Source: Microbacterium sp. zg-Y1090
GTDB taxonomy: Bacteria > Actinomycetota > Actinomycetes > Actinomycetales > Microbacteriaceae
Direction of reading: 5' to 3'
Length of the DNA stretch: 64,000 nucleotides
Assembly (NCBI RefSeq): GCF_030246945.1
Contig: NZ_CP126742.1
Coordinates: 1,674,001 to 1,738,000, forward strand
The number at the start of each line of letters is the position of its first letter. The first letter of the stretch is position 1. The notes below the pieces were generated by a model. That model saw nothing but the letters and a program-made list of their open reading frames with translations. It was not told where the DNA came from and did not search any database. Positions 1 to 8,205 of this stretch are shown in pieces. A program made the translations under genes and the position numbers.

Positions 1-662
1 ACGACGCCGCGGTAGGAGTCGTAGACCGAGTCGAAGATCATCGCCCGGGCCGGCGCGTCGGGGTCGCCGACGGGCGCGGGGATGTCGCGGACGATGCGGT
101 CGAGAAGCTCCTCGACGCCCACACCGGTCTTGCCGCTGACGCGCAGCACGTCTTCGGGGTTGCCGCCGATGAGGCCTGCGAGCTCGGCCGCGAACTTGTC
201 GGGGTCGGCGGCAGGCAGGTCGATCTTGTTCAGCACCGGGATGATGTGCAGATCGTTCTCGAGGGCCAGGTACAGGTTCGCCAGGGTCTGCGCCTCGATG
301 CCCTGTGCGGCATCCACGAGCAGGATCGCCCCCTCGCAGGCGGCGAGGGACCGGCTGACCTCGTAGGTGAAGTCGACGTGCCCCGGGGTGTCGATCATGT
401 TCAGCGCGAACGTGTCGCCGCCCGCAGCCCAGGGCATGCGCACGGCCTGCGACTTGATCGTGATGCCGCGCTCGCGCTCGATGTCCATGCGGTCGAGGTA
501 CTGGGCGCGCATGTCGCGGTCCGACACCACGCCGGTGATCTGCAGCATGCGGTCGGCCAGCGTGGACTTGCCGTGGTCGATGTGGGCGATGATGCAGAAG
601 TTGCGGATCTGCGCGGGCGGCGTGGCAGCGGGCGCGAGCGGCGTGAGGGCACGGGGTGACAT
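1..662 (-). CDS. lepA: Elongation factor 4 (LepA), N-terminal part, runs off the window
   Basis: Translational GTPase that back-translocates stalled or mis-translocated ribosomes. Only the first 220 codons are inside the window; the 3' part lies beyond position 1. The reading begins [20 protein letters not shown] and carries the G1 motif AHIDHGKST at about residues 26-34, the switch sequence ERERGITIK, and the G4-type motif NKIDLPA further on. These are the signatures that separate LepA from EF-G. The start is the ATG whose complement is at 660-662, chosen because G1 then sits about 25 residues in, as usual for the actinobacterial protein. The gene is transcribed away from the nuclease gene at 913, so 663-912 is a divergent promoter region. 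Confidence 0.95.
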   Translation of the reverse strand, partial: MSPRALTPLAPAATPPAQIRNFCIIAHIDHGKSTLADRMLQITGVVSDRDMRAQYLDRMDIERERGITIKSQAVRMPWAAGGDTFALNMIDTPGHVDFTYEVSRSLAACEGAILLVDAAQGIEAQTLANLYLALENDLHIIPVLNKIDLPAADPDKFAAELAGLIGGNPEDVLRVSGKTGVGVEELLDRIVRDIPAPVGDPDAPARAMIFDSVYDSYRGV

Positions 663-912
663 GTCGCGTCGAGTCTACCGGGGTGGGTGGTGACTCGCGG
701 GCGCGCCGCGAGCAGAGGCGCGGGCGCGGGCTCACGTCGCCTGGGCGCGCGATGGTAGGGGCTCGCGGTGGCGACACGCCAGGCGCCGTCAGATGAGAAC
801 AAGTTAACCCGGATGTCGCCGATCTGACACCGGGAATGAGCCCTTCGCTCAGTAGCGTGGCCCAGGTCTGCGCGATTCCCCCACGCGCCCGACCCATCAC
901 AGGAGATCGATC
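663..912. other. Divergent intergenic region between lepA and the secreted nuclease gene
   Basis: About 250 bases with no credible coding frame. The 901-905 AGGAG is the ribosome-binding site of the GTG start at 913. I see no clear -35/-10 pair and no strong hairpin here. Confidence 0.5.
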
Positions 913-3900
913 GTGACGCAACGCCCTCTTCCCGATTCCGCGCGCCGGGCGCTGCGGCGGCCGCTGGCCGCCCTCACCGTGGCCGCGACCGTCGCCGCAG
1001 GCATCGCCTTCGCGCCTGCCGCGCACGCTGCCGTGAGCGTCGACGCCCCCGTCGTCATCGCGGAGGTGTACGGCGGCGGCGGCAACTCCGGTGGCGCGTA
1101 CCAGCGGGACTTCATCGAGCTCGCCAACCGTTCCGGTGCGGCGGTGGACCTCTCCGGCTACAGCGTGCAGTACGCCTCGGCCACCGGCGGCACCTGGCAG
1201 GTCACGGCCCTCACCGGACAGGTGCTTCCCGCCGGCGGCCGGCTGCTGATCGGCCAGGCCACCGGAACCGACACGACCCAGCCGGCGTTCGAAGCCGACG
1301 TCAACGGATCCATCCCCCTCAGCGGCAGCCAGGGCAAGGTCGCCCTGGTGTCCTCCCTCACCCCGCTCTCCGGCGCGAACAGCCTGGTCGATCTCCCCCA
1401 GGTCGTCGACTTCGTCGGCTGGGGCGGCGCCACGCACTTCGCCGGCAGCGCAGCCGCACCGGGAACCACGAACGCGCAGAGCGTGAGCCGCGACGAAGCG
1501 GCCACCCACACCGCGGACAACGCCGCGGACTTCGCCGCAGGTGCGCCGACCCCGCAGGGACTCGGCACCGGCGGCGGCGACCCGGAGCCCGAGCCGGAGC
1601 CGGAGCCGGAGCCCACCGTCGTCGCGATCGCAGACATCCAGGGAGCGCAGGCGGAGTCCCCGCTCGTCGGCCGCACCGTCACGACGACGGGCGTGGTCAC
1701 CGCGCACTACCCGACCGGCGGTTTCGGCGGCTACGTCATCCAGACCCCGGGAACCGGCGGTGCCCTCGACCTCGCCTCCCACAGGGCATCCGACGCCGTC
1801 TTCGTCCGCGCACCCGAGGCCGTGTCGGAGGTCGCCCTCGGCGACACCGTCGACGTCACCGGCGTCGTCGGCGAGTACCAGGGCCTCACCCAGCTGAGCG
1901 TCTCCCCCGGTGACGCGGCCGTGGTGGCTCCTGCCGCCCCGCCCGTGCCCGCCACCGTCGGCTGGCCCGCCGACCCCGCCCAGCGCGAGGCGCTCGAGTC
2001 GATGCTGGTCGCCCCGCAGGGACCGTTCACGGTCACCAACACGTACTCGACCAACCAGTACGGAGAGGTGGGGCTCGCCGCCGGCGACGCCCCGCTGCGC
2101 CAGCCGACCGACGTCGCCCGCCCCGGCAGCCCCGAGGCCGCCGCCATCGCCGCCGACAACGCCGCGCGCGCCGTCACACTCGACGACGGCACGAGCATCA
2201 ACTTCCTGAGCGCCGCCAACAGCGCACTGACCCCCGCCTACGTCTCGCTCGGCGAGCCGATCGTCGTGGGCGGAGGCGTGGAGTTCAGCGAGCCGGTCAT
2301 CGTCGACTTCCGCAACGGCTCCTGGAAGCTCAACCCCATCGTGCCGCTGACGGCCGACGGCTCCGGGGCCGACGGGATCCTCTTCACCAGCCCTCGCACC
2401 GCGGCGCCGGAAGACGTGGGGGGCGACCTGTCGATCGCGTCGTTCAACGTGCTCAACTACTTCACCACCCTCGGCACCGACACCCCCTCGTGCGTCGCCT
2501 ACACCGACCGCTTCGGCGACGGCGTGACGGTGCGCCAGGGCTGCGATCAGCGCGGCGCGTGGGACGCACAGGACCTGCAGCGCCAGCAGGACAAGATCGT
2601 CGCGGCGATCGAGCAGCTCGATGCCGACGTCGTGGGCCTCATGGAGATCGAGAACTCCGCCGCCCTCGGCGAAGAGGCCGACGAAGCCACTGCGACCCTC
2701 GTGGACGCGCTCAACGCCGCGTCGGAGCAGGAGAAGTGGGCGTACATCGCGTCCTCCGAGGACCTGCCCGACCTGTCGCAGCAGGATGTCATCACCAACG
2801 CGATCATCTACCAGCCCGCGGCCGTCTCACCCGTGGGCGCTGCGATGGCGCTGGGCGACCAGAGCGGCGCGGACCAGGCGTTCGGCAACGCCCGTGAGCC
2901 CATCGCGCAGGTGTTCGAGCCCTCCGACGGCGGCGAGCCGTTCCTGTTCGTCGTGAACCACTTCAAGTCCAAGGGCTCCCCCGGTCCGTGGCCGGGCGAC
3001 GCCGACACCGGCGACGGACAGGGCGCATCGAACGAATCCCGCGTGCGCCAGGCGACCGCGCTGCGCGACTGGGTCGCCGACGTGCAGGGCGACGTGGATG
3101 CCGTCGCGCTCGTGGGCGATTTCAACTCCTACGGCGCGGAGGACCCGCTGCAGGTGCTGTACGAGGCCGGTTTCGCCGGCGCAGAGGCCGCGTTCGACGT
3201 GGCCACGCAGTCCTACAGCTTCTCCGGTCTGTCCGGCTCGCTCGATCATGTGCTGCTCAACGACGCCGCTCTCGGCCGCGCCACCGGCGCGGACATCTGG
3301 AACATCAACTCCGGCGAAGCCCTCGCCCTGGAGTACAGCCGGTTCCGCTCCCACGGCACCGAGTTCTACGCGCCCGACGTCTACCGCTCCAGCGACCACG
3401 ACCCGATCAAGGTGGGTCTGAGCGCCGAGGCGGCCCCGACGGTGCTGACGCTGCTCGGGATCAACGACTTCCACGGCCGCATCGACGCCAACACGGTGAA
3501 GTTCGCCGGCACCGTCGAGCAGCTGCGCGAGGGCGCGGCCGGTGACGTGCTGTTCCTCTCGGCGGGCGACAACATCGGCGCATCGCTGTTCGCCTCCTCT
3601 GTGGCCCGCGATCAGCCGACCATCGACGTGCTGAACGCGCTCGACCTGGCATCCAGCGCCGTCGGCAACCACGAGTTCGACCGCGGTTACGACGACCTCG
3701 CCGGTCGCGTCAGCGACGCCTTCGACGCGCCGCAGCTGGGCGCGAACGTCTACCTGGTGGGCACCGACACCCCGGCCCTGCCGGAGTACTCGCTGCACGA
3801 GCTCGACGGGCTCACGGTCGGCGTCATCGGCACCGTGACCGAGGAGACCGCGGCGCTGGTCTCCCCCGCCGGCATCGCCGACCTCGAATTCGGTGACCCC

Positions 3901-5649
3901 GTCGAGGCGGTCAACCGCGTCGCCGCCGAGCTGAGCGACGGCGACCCCGCCAACGGCGAGGCCGACGTACTCGTGGCGCTGTACCACGAGGGTGCCGGCG
4001 CGGGCACTCCCGAGGGCGCGACCCTCGAAGAGGAACTCGCCGGCGGCGGCGCCTTCGCCTCGATCGTGAACGACACCGCCGCTGAGGTCGACGCGATCTT
4101 CACCGGTCACACGCACAAGGAGTACGCGTGGTCGGCCGCCATCCCCGGCACCGATCGCACGCGCCCCATCGTGCAGACAGGTTCGTACGGTGCACGCATC
4201 GGCGCGATCACCCTCACGGTCGACGCCGAGACCGGCGAGGTCGCTGCGCACACCGAGCGCAACGTCGAGCGGACCACCACCGACGACGCCACCCTGATCG
4301 CGCAGTACCCGCGTGTGGCGGAGGTCGCCGAGATCACCCGCGCGGCCCTGGCGGCCGCCGCCGAGATCGGCAACACGGGCGTCGGCGAGGTCGCAGCCGA
4401 CATCACCACCGCGTTCTCCGGCGGATCGTTCGTCGACGGCGTGTGGACCGGCGGCACCCGCGATGACCGGGCATCGGAATCGACGCTCGGCAACACCGTC
4501 GCGAACATGCTGCGCGACTCGCTCGCCGACCTGCCGAACGGCGCCGTCATCGGCGTCACCAACCCGGGCGGGCTGCGGGCGGACCTCTGGGACACGCAGG
4601 CGGAGTTCGGTGCCGCCGCGGTTCCGGGACTGCCCGACGGCACGGTGTCGTTCTCGCAGGCCAACGCGGTGCTGCCGTTCAACAACACGCTGGGTCTGGT
4701 GACACTGACGGGCGAGCAGTTCATCACGATGCTCGAGCAGCAGTGGCAGCGCGACGCCGACAACGAGATCCCTTCGCGCCCGTACCTGCAGCTGGGTCTC
4801 TCGGACAACGTGTCGTACACCTTCGACCCCGCCCTTCCCGAAGGAGAGCGCATCACCTCGGTGACGGTCGACGGTCAGCCCATCGATCCTGCGGCCGAGT
4901 ACCGCATCGGCACGTTCTCGTTCCTGGCCAGCGGCGGTGACAACTTCCGGGCCTTCACAGAGGGCACCGGCTACGTCGACACCGGCCTGCTCGACTACGA
5001 GGCGTGGGTCGACTACATCGCCGACAACTCGCCGCTCGCGCCCTCGTACGCCAAGCAGGCAGTGCAGGTCAGCGGGGTGCCCGAGACGGTCGAGCCCGGT
5101 GCTCAGGTGCAGTTCGCCGTCGCGGGGCTCAACCTCACCAGCCGCGGCGCCCCCGAGAACACCACGCTGACGGTCGCGCTCGGCGACACGGTGCTGGGCG
5201 AGGTGCCGGTCACCGCGGGAGCCGCGACGGTCGCCGTCACCCTGCCCGCGGGCCTTCCCGCAGGCGCGGCGACGCTGACCCTCACCGCGCAGCCCTCCGG
5301 CACCGTCGTGAGCGTCCCGCTGGACGTGGCACCCGCCGTCGTCCAGGCGAAGACGTCGACGCAGCTCATCCCGCTGCTGCCGGTGCACATCAACCGGTTC
5401 CTGCCCACGACGCTGCTGGCGTACGTGCAGCAGGACGGCGCGCGCGCGAACGGCGTCGTCGAGTTCCGCGAGGGCGGCGCAGACGGCGCGCTCGTGGGCA
5501 CAGCCACGGTGCGCAGCGGGCTGGCGAGCCTGCGTCTGGGGAACCTCAGCCGCGGCATCCACACCTATACGGCGGTGTTCGTCCCCTCCGACGCCGCAAC
5601 GGTCGCCGGCTCTGCCAGCGCTCCGGTCAAGGTGCGGGTGATCGGCTGA
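913..5649 (+). CDS. Giant secreted nuclease/5'-nucleotidase (ExeM/NucH plus UshA-like)
   Basis: Predicted to degrade extracellular DNA and then strip phosphate from the nucleotides. The 1578-residue protein begins at GTG 913 behind AGGAG and has a Sec signal peptide ending near AHA-AVS (about residue 40). Domains in order: a lamin-tail-like domain (about 45-190), an acidic-proline PEPEPEPE linker (about 218-232), an OB-like nuclease domain (about 235-480), an endonuclease/exonuclease/phosphatase domain starting SIASFNVLNYF (about 505-830, with NHFKSKGS, VGDFNSYG, SSDHDP), a calcineurin-like domain (INDFHGRID about 845, GNHEFDRGYDDL about 918, TGHTHKEY about 1064), a 5'-nucleotidase C-terminal domain (to about 1375), and Ig-like repeats. 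There is no LPXTG motif or C-terminal anchor, so it is probably released or held non-covalently. It is monocistronic, closed by the hairpin at 5669-5706. A phosphate-scavenging role is inferred. Confidence 0.9.
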   Translation: MTQRPLPDSARRALRRPLAALTVAATVAAGIAFAPAAHAAVSVDAPVVIAEVYGGGGNSGGAYQRDFIELANRSGAAVDLSGYSVQYASATGGTWQVTALTGQVLPAGGRLLIGQATGTDTTQPAFEADVNGSIPLSGSQGKVALVSSLTPLSGANSLVDLPQVVDFVGWGGATHFAGSAAAPGTTNAQSVSRDEAATHTADNAADFAAGAPTPQGLGTGGGDPEPEPEPEPEPTVVAIADIQGAQAESPLVGRTVTTTGVVTAHYPTGGFGGYVIQTPGTGGALDLASHRASDAVFVRAPEAVSEVALGDTVDVTGVVGEYQGLTQLSVSPGDAAVVAPAAPPVPATVGWPADPAQREALESMLVAPQGPFTVTNTYSTNQYGEVGLAAGDAPLRQPTDVARPGSPEAAAIAADNAARAVTLDDGTSINFLSAANSALTPAYVSLGEPIVVGGGVEFSEPVIVDFRNGSWKLNPIVPLTADGSGADGILFTSPRTAAPEDVGGDLSIASFNVLNYFTTLGTDTPSCVAYTDRFGDGVTVRQGCDQRGAWDAQDLQRQQDKIVAAIEQLDADVVGLMEIENSAALGEEADEATATLVDALNAASEQEKWAYIASSEDLPDLSQQDVITNAIIYQPAAVSPVGAAMALGDQSGADQAFGNAREPIAQVFEPSDGGEPFLFVVNHFKSKGSPGPWPGDADTGDGQGASNESRVRQATALRDWVADVQGDVDAVALVGDFNSYGAEDPLQVLYEAGFAGAEAAFDVATQSYSFSGLSGSLDHVLLNDAALGRATGADIWNINSGEALALEYSRFRSHGTEFYAPDVYRSSDHDPIKVGLSAEAAPTVLTLLGINDFHGRIDANTVKFAGTVEQLREGAAGDVLFLSAGDNIGASLFASSVARDQPTIDVLNALDLASSAVGNHEFDRGYDDLAGRVSDAFDAPQLGANVYLVGTDTPALPEYSLHELDGLTVGVIGTVTEETAALVSPAGIADLEFGDPVEAVNRVAAELSDGDPANGEADVLVALYHEGAGAGTPEGATLEEELAGGGAFASIVNDTAAEVDAIFTGHTHKEYAWSAAIPGTDRTRPIVQTGSYGARIGAITLTVDAETGEVAAHTERNVERTTTDDATLIAQYPRVAEVAEITRAALAAAAEIGNTGVGEVAADITTAFSGGSFVDGVWTGGTRDDRASESTLGNTVANMLRDSLADLPNGAVIGVTNPGGLRADLWDTQAEFGAAAVPGLPDGTVSFSQANAVLPFNNTLGLVTLTGEQFITMLEQQWQRDADNEIPSRPYLQLGLSDNVSYTFDPALPEGERITSVTVDGQPIDPAAEYRIGTFSFLASGGDNFRAFTEGTGYVDTGLLDYEAWVDYIADNSPLAPSYAKQAVQVSGVPETVEPGAQVQFAVAGLNLTSRGAPENTTLTVALGDTVLGEVPVTAGAATVAVTLPAGLPAGAATLTLTAQPSGTVVSVPLDVAPAVVQAKTSTQLIPLLPVHINRFLPTTLLAYVQQDGARANGVVEFREGGADGALVGTATVRSGLASLRLGNLSRGIHTYTAVFVPSDAATVAGSASAPVKVRVIG

Positions 5650-5668
5650 TCTGCTGAGAAGCCGTGAG

Positions 5669-5706
5669 GTCGGCCGGTGGGAGGCGTTCGCGCCCCACCG
5701 GCCGAC
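5669..5706 (+). terminator. Intrinsic terminator of the nuclease gene
   Basis: A perfect 13-bp inverted repeat: arm 5669-5681 (GTCGGCCGGTGGG) pairs with 5694-5706 (CCCACCGGCCGAC) across a 12-base loop. A T-rich run (tgctcttct) follows. It lies 20 bases after the nuclease stop codon. Confidence 0.8.
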
Positions 5707-5726
5707 TGCTCTTCTAGGGTGGGACG

Positions 5727-6470
5727 ATGACGGTGCAGGTGGTGCTCGTGCACGGCATCCGCACGTCCGCGACCATGTGGCGCGCGCAGGTGGCGTTCCT
5801 CGCGGAGCACGGCATTCCGGCACTCGCCCTGGATCTGCCGGGCCATGGCACGCGCATGGCGGAGACGTTCACCCTCGAGGGTGCGTTCGCCACGATCGAC
5901 CGCGCGGTGCGCGATGCCGCCACACGCGGGCCGGTGCTGCTGGTGGGCCACTCCATGGGCGGGCTGCTGTGCACCGAATACGTCGGTGGTGAGCGGCGCC
6001 CGCCGGTGGCGGGCTTCATCGGGGCGTCGTGCACGTCGATCCCCCGCGGTGTCGGCCTGGCCGCGTACCGCCTCATCGCGCGCGGGTTCGACGCGCTCCC
6101 CGGGCACGGGCTGTGGTTCACCCAGCAGATGCTCGCGCGCACGCTCCCGCCGGAGACGCGCGCGGATTTCGGTGCCGGCGGTTACGCCTTCAGCGCCCAG
6201 GACGTGGCCCTGCGGAGCCTGTCGGTGCTCGACCTGCTGGCATCGCTGCGCCGGATCGACGTGCCGACCTGGTTCGTCAACGGGCAGTACGACCAGCTGC
6301 GCGTGAACGAGCGCCTCTTCACGCAGCTCGTGCCGGACGCCGAGCTCATCGTCGTGCCGCGCACCACGCATCTGGTCACGGCGATGCGGCCTGCTGTGTT
6401 CGACGCGGTGCTGCAGCTCGCTGTGGCGACACTCGAGCGGGATGCCGCCGCGTCGGGGCCAATGGGCTGA
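5727..6470 (+). CDS. Alpha/beta-hydrolase
   Basis: A 247-residue serine hydrolase of unknown substrate. It shows the oxyanion strand [12 protein letters not shown] near the N-terminus, the nucleophile elbow GHSMGG (Ser near residue 75), an Asp-bearing segment NGQYDQLR, and a C-terminal TTHLV that supplies the catalytic His. It has no signal peptide, so it is cytoplasmic. The ATG at 5727 starts just before the first beta strand. It sits alone between the terminator at 5669-5706 and rpsT. Esterase, lactonase or haloperoxidase-like chemistry are all possible. Confidence 0.8.
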   Translation: MTVQVVLVHGIRTSATMWRAQVAFLAEHGIPALALDLPGHGTRMAETFTLEGAFATIDRAVRDAATRGPVLLVGHSMGGLLCTEYVGGERRPPVAGFIGASCTSIPRGVGLAAYRLIARGFDALPGHGLWFTQQMLARTLPPETRADFGAGGYAFSAQDVALRSLSVLDLLASLRRIDVPTWFVNGQYDQLRVNERLFTQLVPDAELIVVPRTTHLVTAMRPAVFDAVLQLAVATLERDAAASGPMG

Positions 6471-6586
6471 ACCTGCTAGACTCTGTAGTCGGCTTGCGTG
6501 TGGGTTTCCTCCTCACACGACCGCCGGGGGCACCCCTCTACTGCCGCTCGGCACTTCCTATCACTCCGAACGAAAGATACGTCGAC

Positions 6587-6847
6587 GTGGCGAACATCAA
6601 GTCGCAGATCAAGCGCAACAAGACCAACGAGAAGGCGCGCGAGCGCAACAAGGCCGTCAAGAGCGAGCTCCGCACCGAGGTGCGTCGCACCCGCGAGGCC
6701 ATCGCAGCCGGCGACAAGGCCGCCGCTGAGAAGGCTCTCGTGAAGGCGGCCAAGAAGCTCGACAAGGCCGTCAGCAAGGGTGTCATCCACGCGAACCAGG
6801 CAGCGAACCGCAAGTCGGCCATCGCCAAGAAGGTCGCTTCGCTCTGA
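6587..6847 (+). CDS. rpsT: 30S ribosomal protein S20
   Basis: Binds 16S rRNA early in 30S assembly. The 86-residue Lys/Arg/Ala-rich protein begins [20 protein letters not shown], the canonical S20 N-terminus. The GTG at 6587 gives exactly this start; an upstream extension of the same frame would add unrelated residues. The roughly 110-base leader (6471-6586) contains a TAGACT hexamer at about 6477 that could be a -10 element, and GAAAGA upstream of the GTG serves as a weak ribosome-binding site. Transcription ends at 6864-6900. Convergent holA follows. Confidence 0.96.
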   Translation: MANIKSQIKRNKTNEKARERNKAVKSELRTEVRRTREAIAAGDKAAAEKALVKAAKKLDKAVSKGVIHANQAANRKSAIAKKVASL

Positions 6848-6863
6848 CGCGCAGCCGAACGTC

Positions 6864-6900
6864 ACGGCCCGTCCCCTCGTGGGGCGGGCCGTTTTCGTTT
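6864..6900 (+). terminator. Intrinsic terminator of rpsT
   Basis: A GC-rich stem, ACGGCCCGTCCCC at 6864-6876 pairing with GGGGCGGGCCGT at 6881-6892 (one bulge), followed at once by a T-rich tail (ttttcgttt). Confidence 0.88.
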
Positions 6901-6985
6901 CCGGGGTGACGCCGCCGCGGTGCCGCGCCGGGCTGCGCCGGCGTATGGCTGCGGTGCCGCGTGTCGCCAGGCCCGGGCTGCTCGA

Positions 6986-7034
6986 GTGTCGCGAATGGCG
7001 GGTGACCGCGTCGCAAAAGCGCCATTCGCGACAC
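6986..7034. repeat. 15-bp perfect inverted repeat in the rpsT-holA gap
   Basis: GTGTCGCGAATGGCG at 6986-7000 is the exact reverse complement of CGCCATTCGCGACAC at 7020-7034, with 19 bases between. It lies between two convergent genes but has no T-tract, and a separate terminator already serves rpsT. It may be a dispersed palindromic repeat or a terminator for holA. Nothing else in the rest of this gap (6901-7143) looks coding. Confidence 0.6.
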
Positions 7035-7143
7035 CGGAGCCGCTCACCGCGCCTGCGGGGCACGCGTGCCCGTCGGCGACGCACCGCGGCGCGAACACGG
7101 GGCCTGAGCGGCGCGAGCGCGACCGGGCGGTGCGACCGGCGGG

Positions 7144-8196
7144 TCAGGAACCGAAGGGCTGCCGCGTCGCGATCACGGTCACGAGACGCTCCAGCGCGAA
7201 CACGGGGTCGCGCGAACCGCCCTTGACCTCGGCGTCGGCGCGTGCCGCGGCCTGGATCGCCATGCCCAGCGACGACTCGTTCCAGCCCATCAGGTCGCGT
7301 CGAGCCCGGTCGACCTGCCAGTCCTTCAGGCCGAGCCGCCCCGCCAGAGCCGCGGACGGCTCGCGGTGCCCAGCGACCTTGGCCATCGTGCGCAGCTTCA
7401 TCGCGATCGCCGCGACCATGGGCACCGGGTCTGAACCGGATGCCAGTGCCTGCCGCAGCGCCAGCAGCGCTTCGCCGTAGCGCCCGGCGATGGCCGTGTC
7501 GGCCACGGTGAACGCCGAGGTCTCCACGCGTCCGCCGTAGTAGCGGGTCACGATCGCCTCGGTGATGTCGTCGGGAACGTCGACGATGAGCTGCTGACAG
7601 GCGGCGGCGAGCTCCGTGAGATCGTCGGCGAAGGCGGAGACGAGAGCGCGCAGCGCAGCCGGCGCGATGCGCTTGCGCGCGGCGGAGAACTCCCCCGCCG
7701 CGAAGTCGTACCGGTCGCTGTCACGTTTGACGGCGGGGCACGCGATCTCGACGCCGCCACCCGTGCCCGCACGGATCGCGTCGAGCAGCTTCTTGCCCCG
7801 CACGCTTGAGGACGTGTGCCGCAGCACCACGGTCGCACCGTCCTGCGGGTGGTCGAGGTAGGCGATCGCCTCGGTGAGGAACGTGTCGGAGCACTTCTCC
7901 ACGCCCGAGACGCGCACGAGCCGGGGCTCGCCGAACAGCGACGGCGACGTCACCCCGAGCAGGGTGCCGGCGGCGTAGTCGTCGGCGCGGATGTCGGTGA
8001 CTTCGAGGCTCGGATCCTCGGCGCGCAGGTAGTCCCGCACGCCGGCGATCGCGCGCTCCGCGCAGACCTCCTCGGGACCGGAGACGAGGACGATGGGCGC
8101 CGGTTCGGGGTTGCGCCACGACAGCTGCCGGATCTTGCTCGCCGCGGCCTTGCCTGCGGGCTTGCGCGCGGTGGGTCTGCGCGCGGGGGATGCCAT
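7144..8196 (-). CDS. holA: DNA polymerase III delta subunit
   Basis: The clamp-loader delta subunit opens the sliding clamp during replication. The 350-residue protein fits the family length. It starts with a basic Ala/Lys-rich tail (MASPARRPTARKPAGK), then the AAA+-like fold with LVSGPEEVCAERAI at about residues 36-50 where a Walker A would be; it is degenerate, as expected for delta, which does not hydrolyse ATP. The C-terminal collar region contains the helical segment KLRTMAKV. It is the last gene of the comEA-comEC-holA run and starts 9 bases after comEC, the usual order in Gram-positive bacteria. Confidence 0.92.
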   Translation of the reverse strand: MASPARRPTARKPAGKAAASKIRQLSWRNPEPAPIVLVSGPEEVCAERAIAGVRDYLRAEDPSLEVTDIRADDYAAGTLLGVTSPSLFGEPRLVRVSGVEKCSDTFLTEAIAYLDHPQDGATVVLRHTSSSVRGKKLLDAIRAGTGGGVEIACPAVKRDSDRYDFAAGEFSAARKRIAPAALRALVSAFADDLTELAAACQQLIVDVPDDITEAIVTRYYGGRVETSAFTVADTAIAGRYGEALLALRQALASGSDPVPMVAAIAMKLRTMAKVAGHREPSAALAGRLGLKDWQVDRARRDLMGWNESSLGMAIQAAARADAEVKGGSRDPVFALERLVTVIATRQPFGS

Positions 8197-8205
8197 GGCT
8201 CCAGC

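Noticed and set aside
2827..5823. 998-codon open frame on the minus strand across the nuclease gene
   Set aside because: Arg/Gly/Ala/Val-rich low-complexity reading, opposite a clearly conserved plus-strand protein; a GC-driven shadow.
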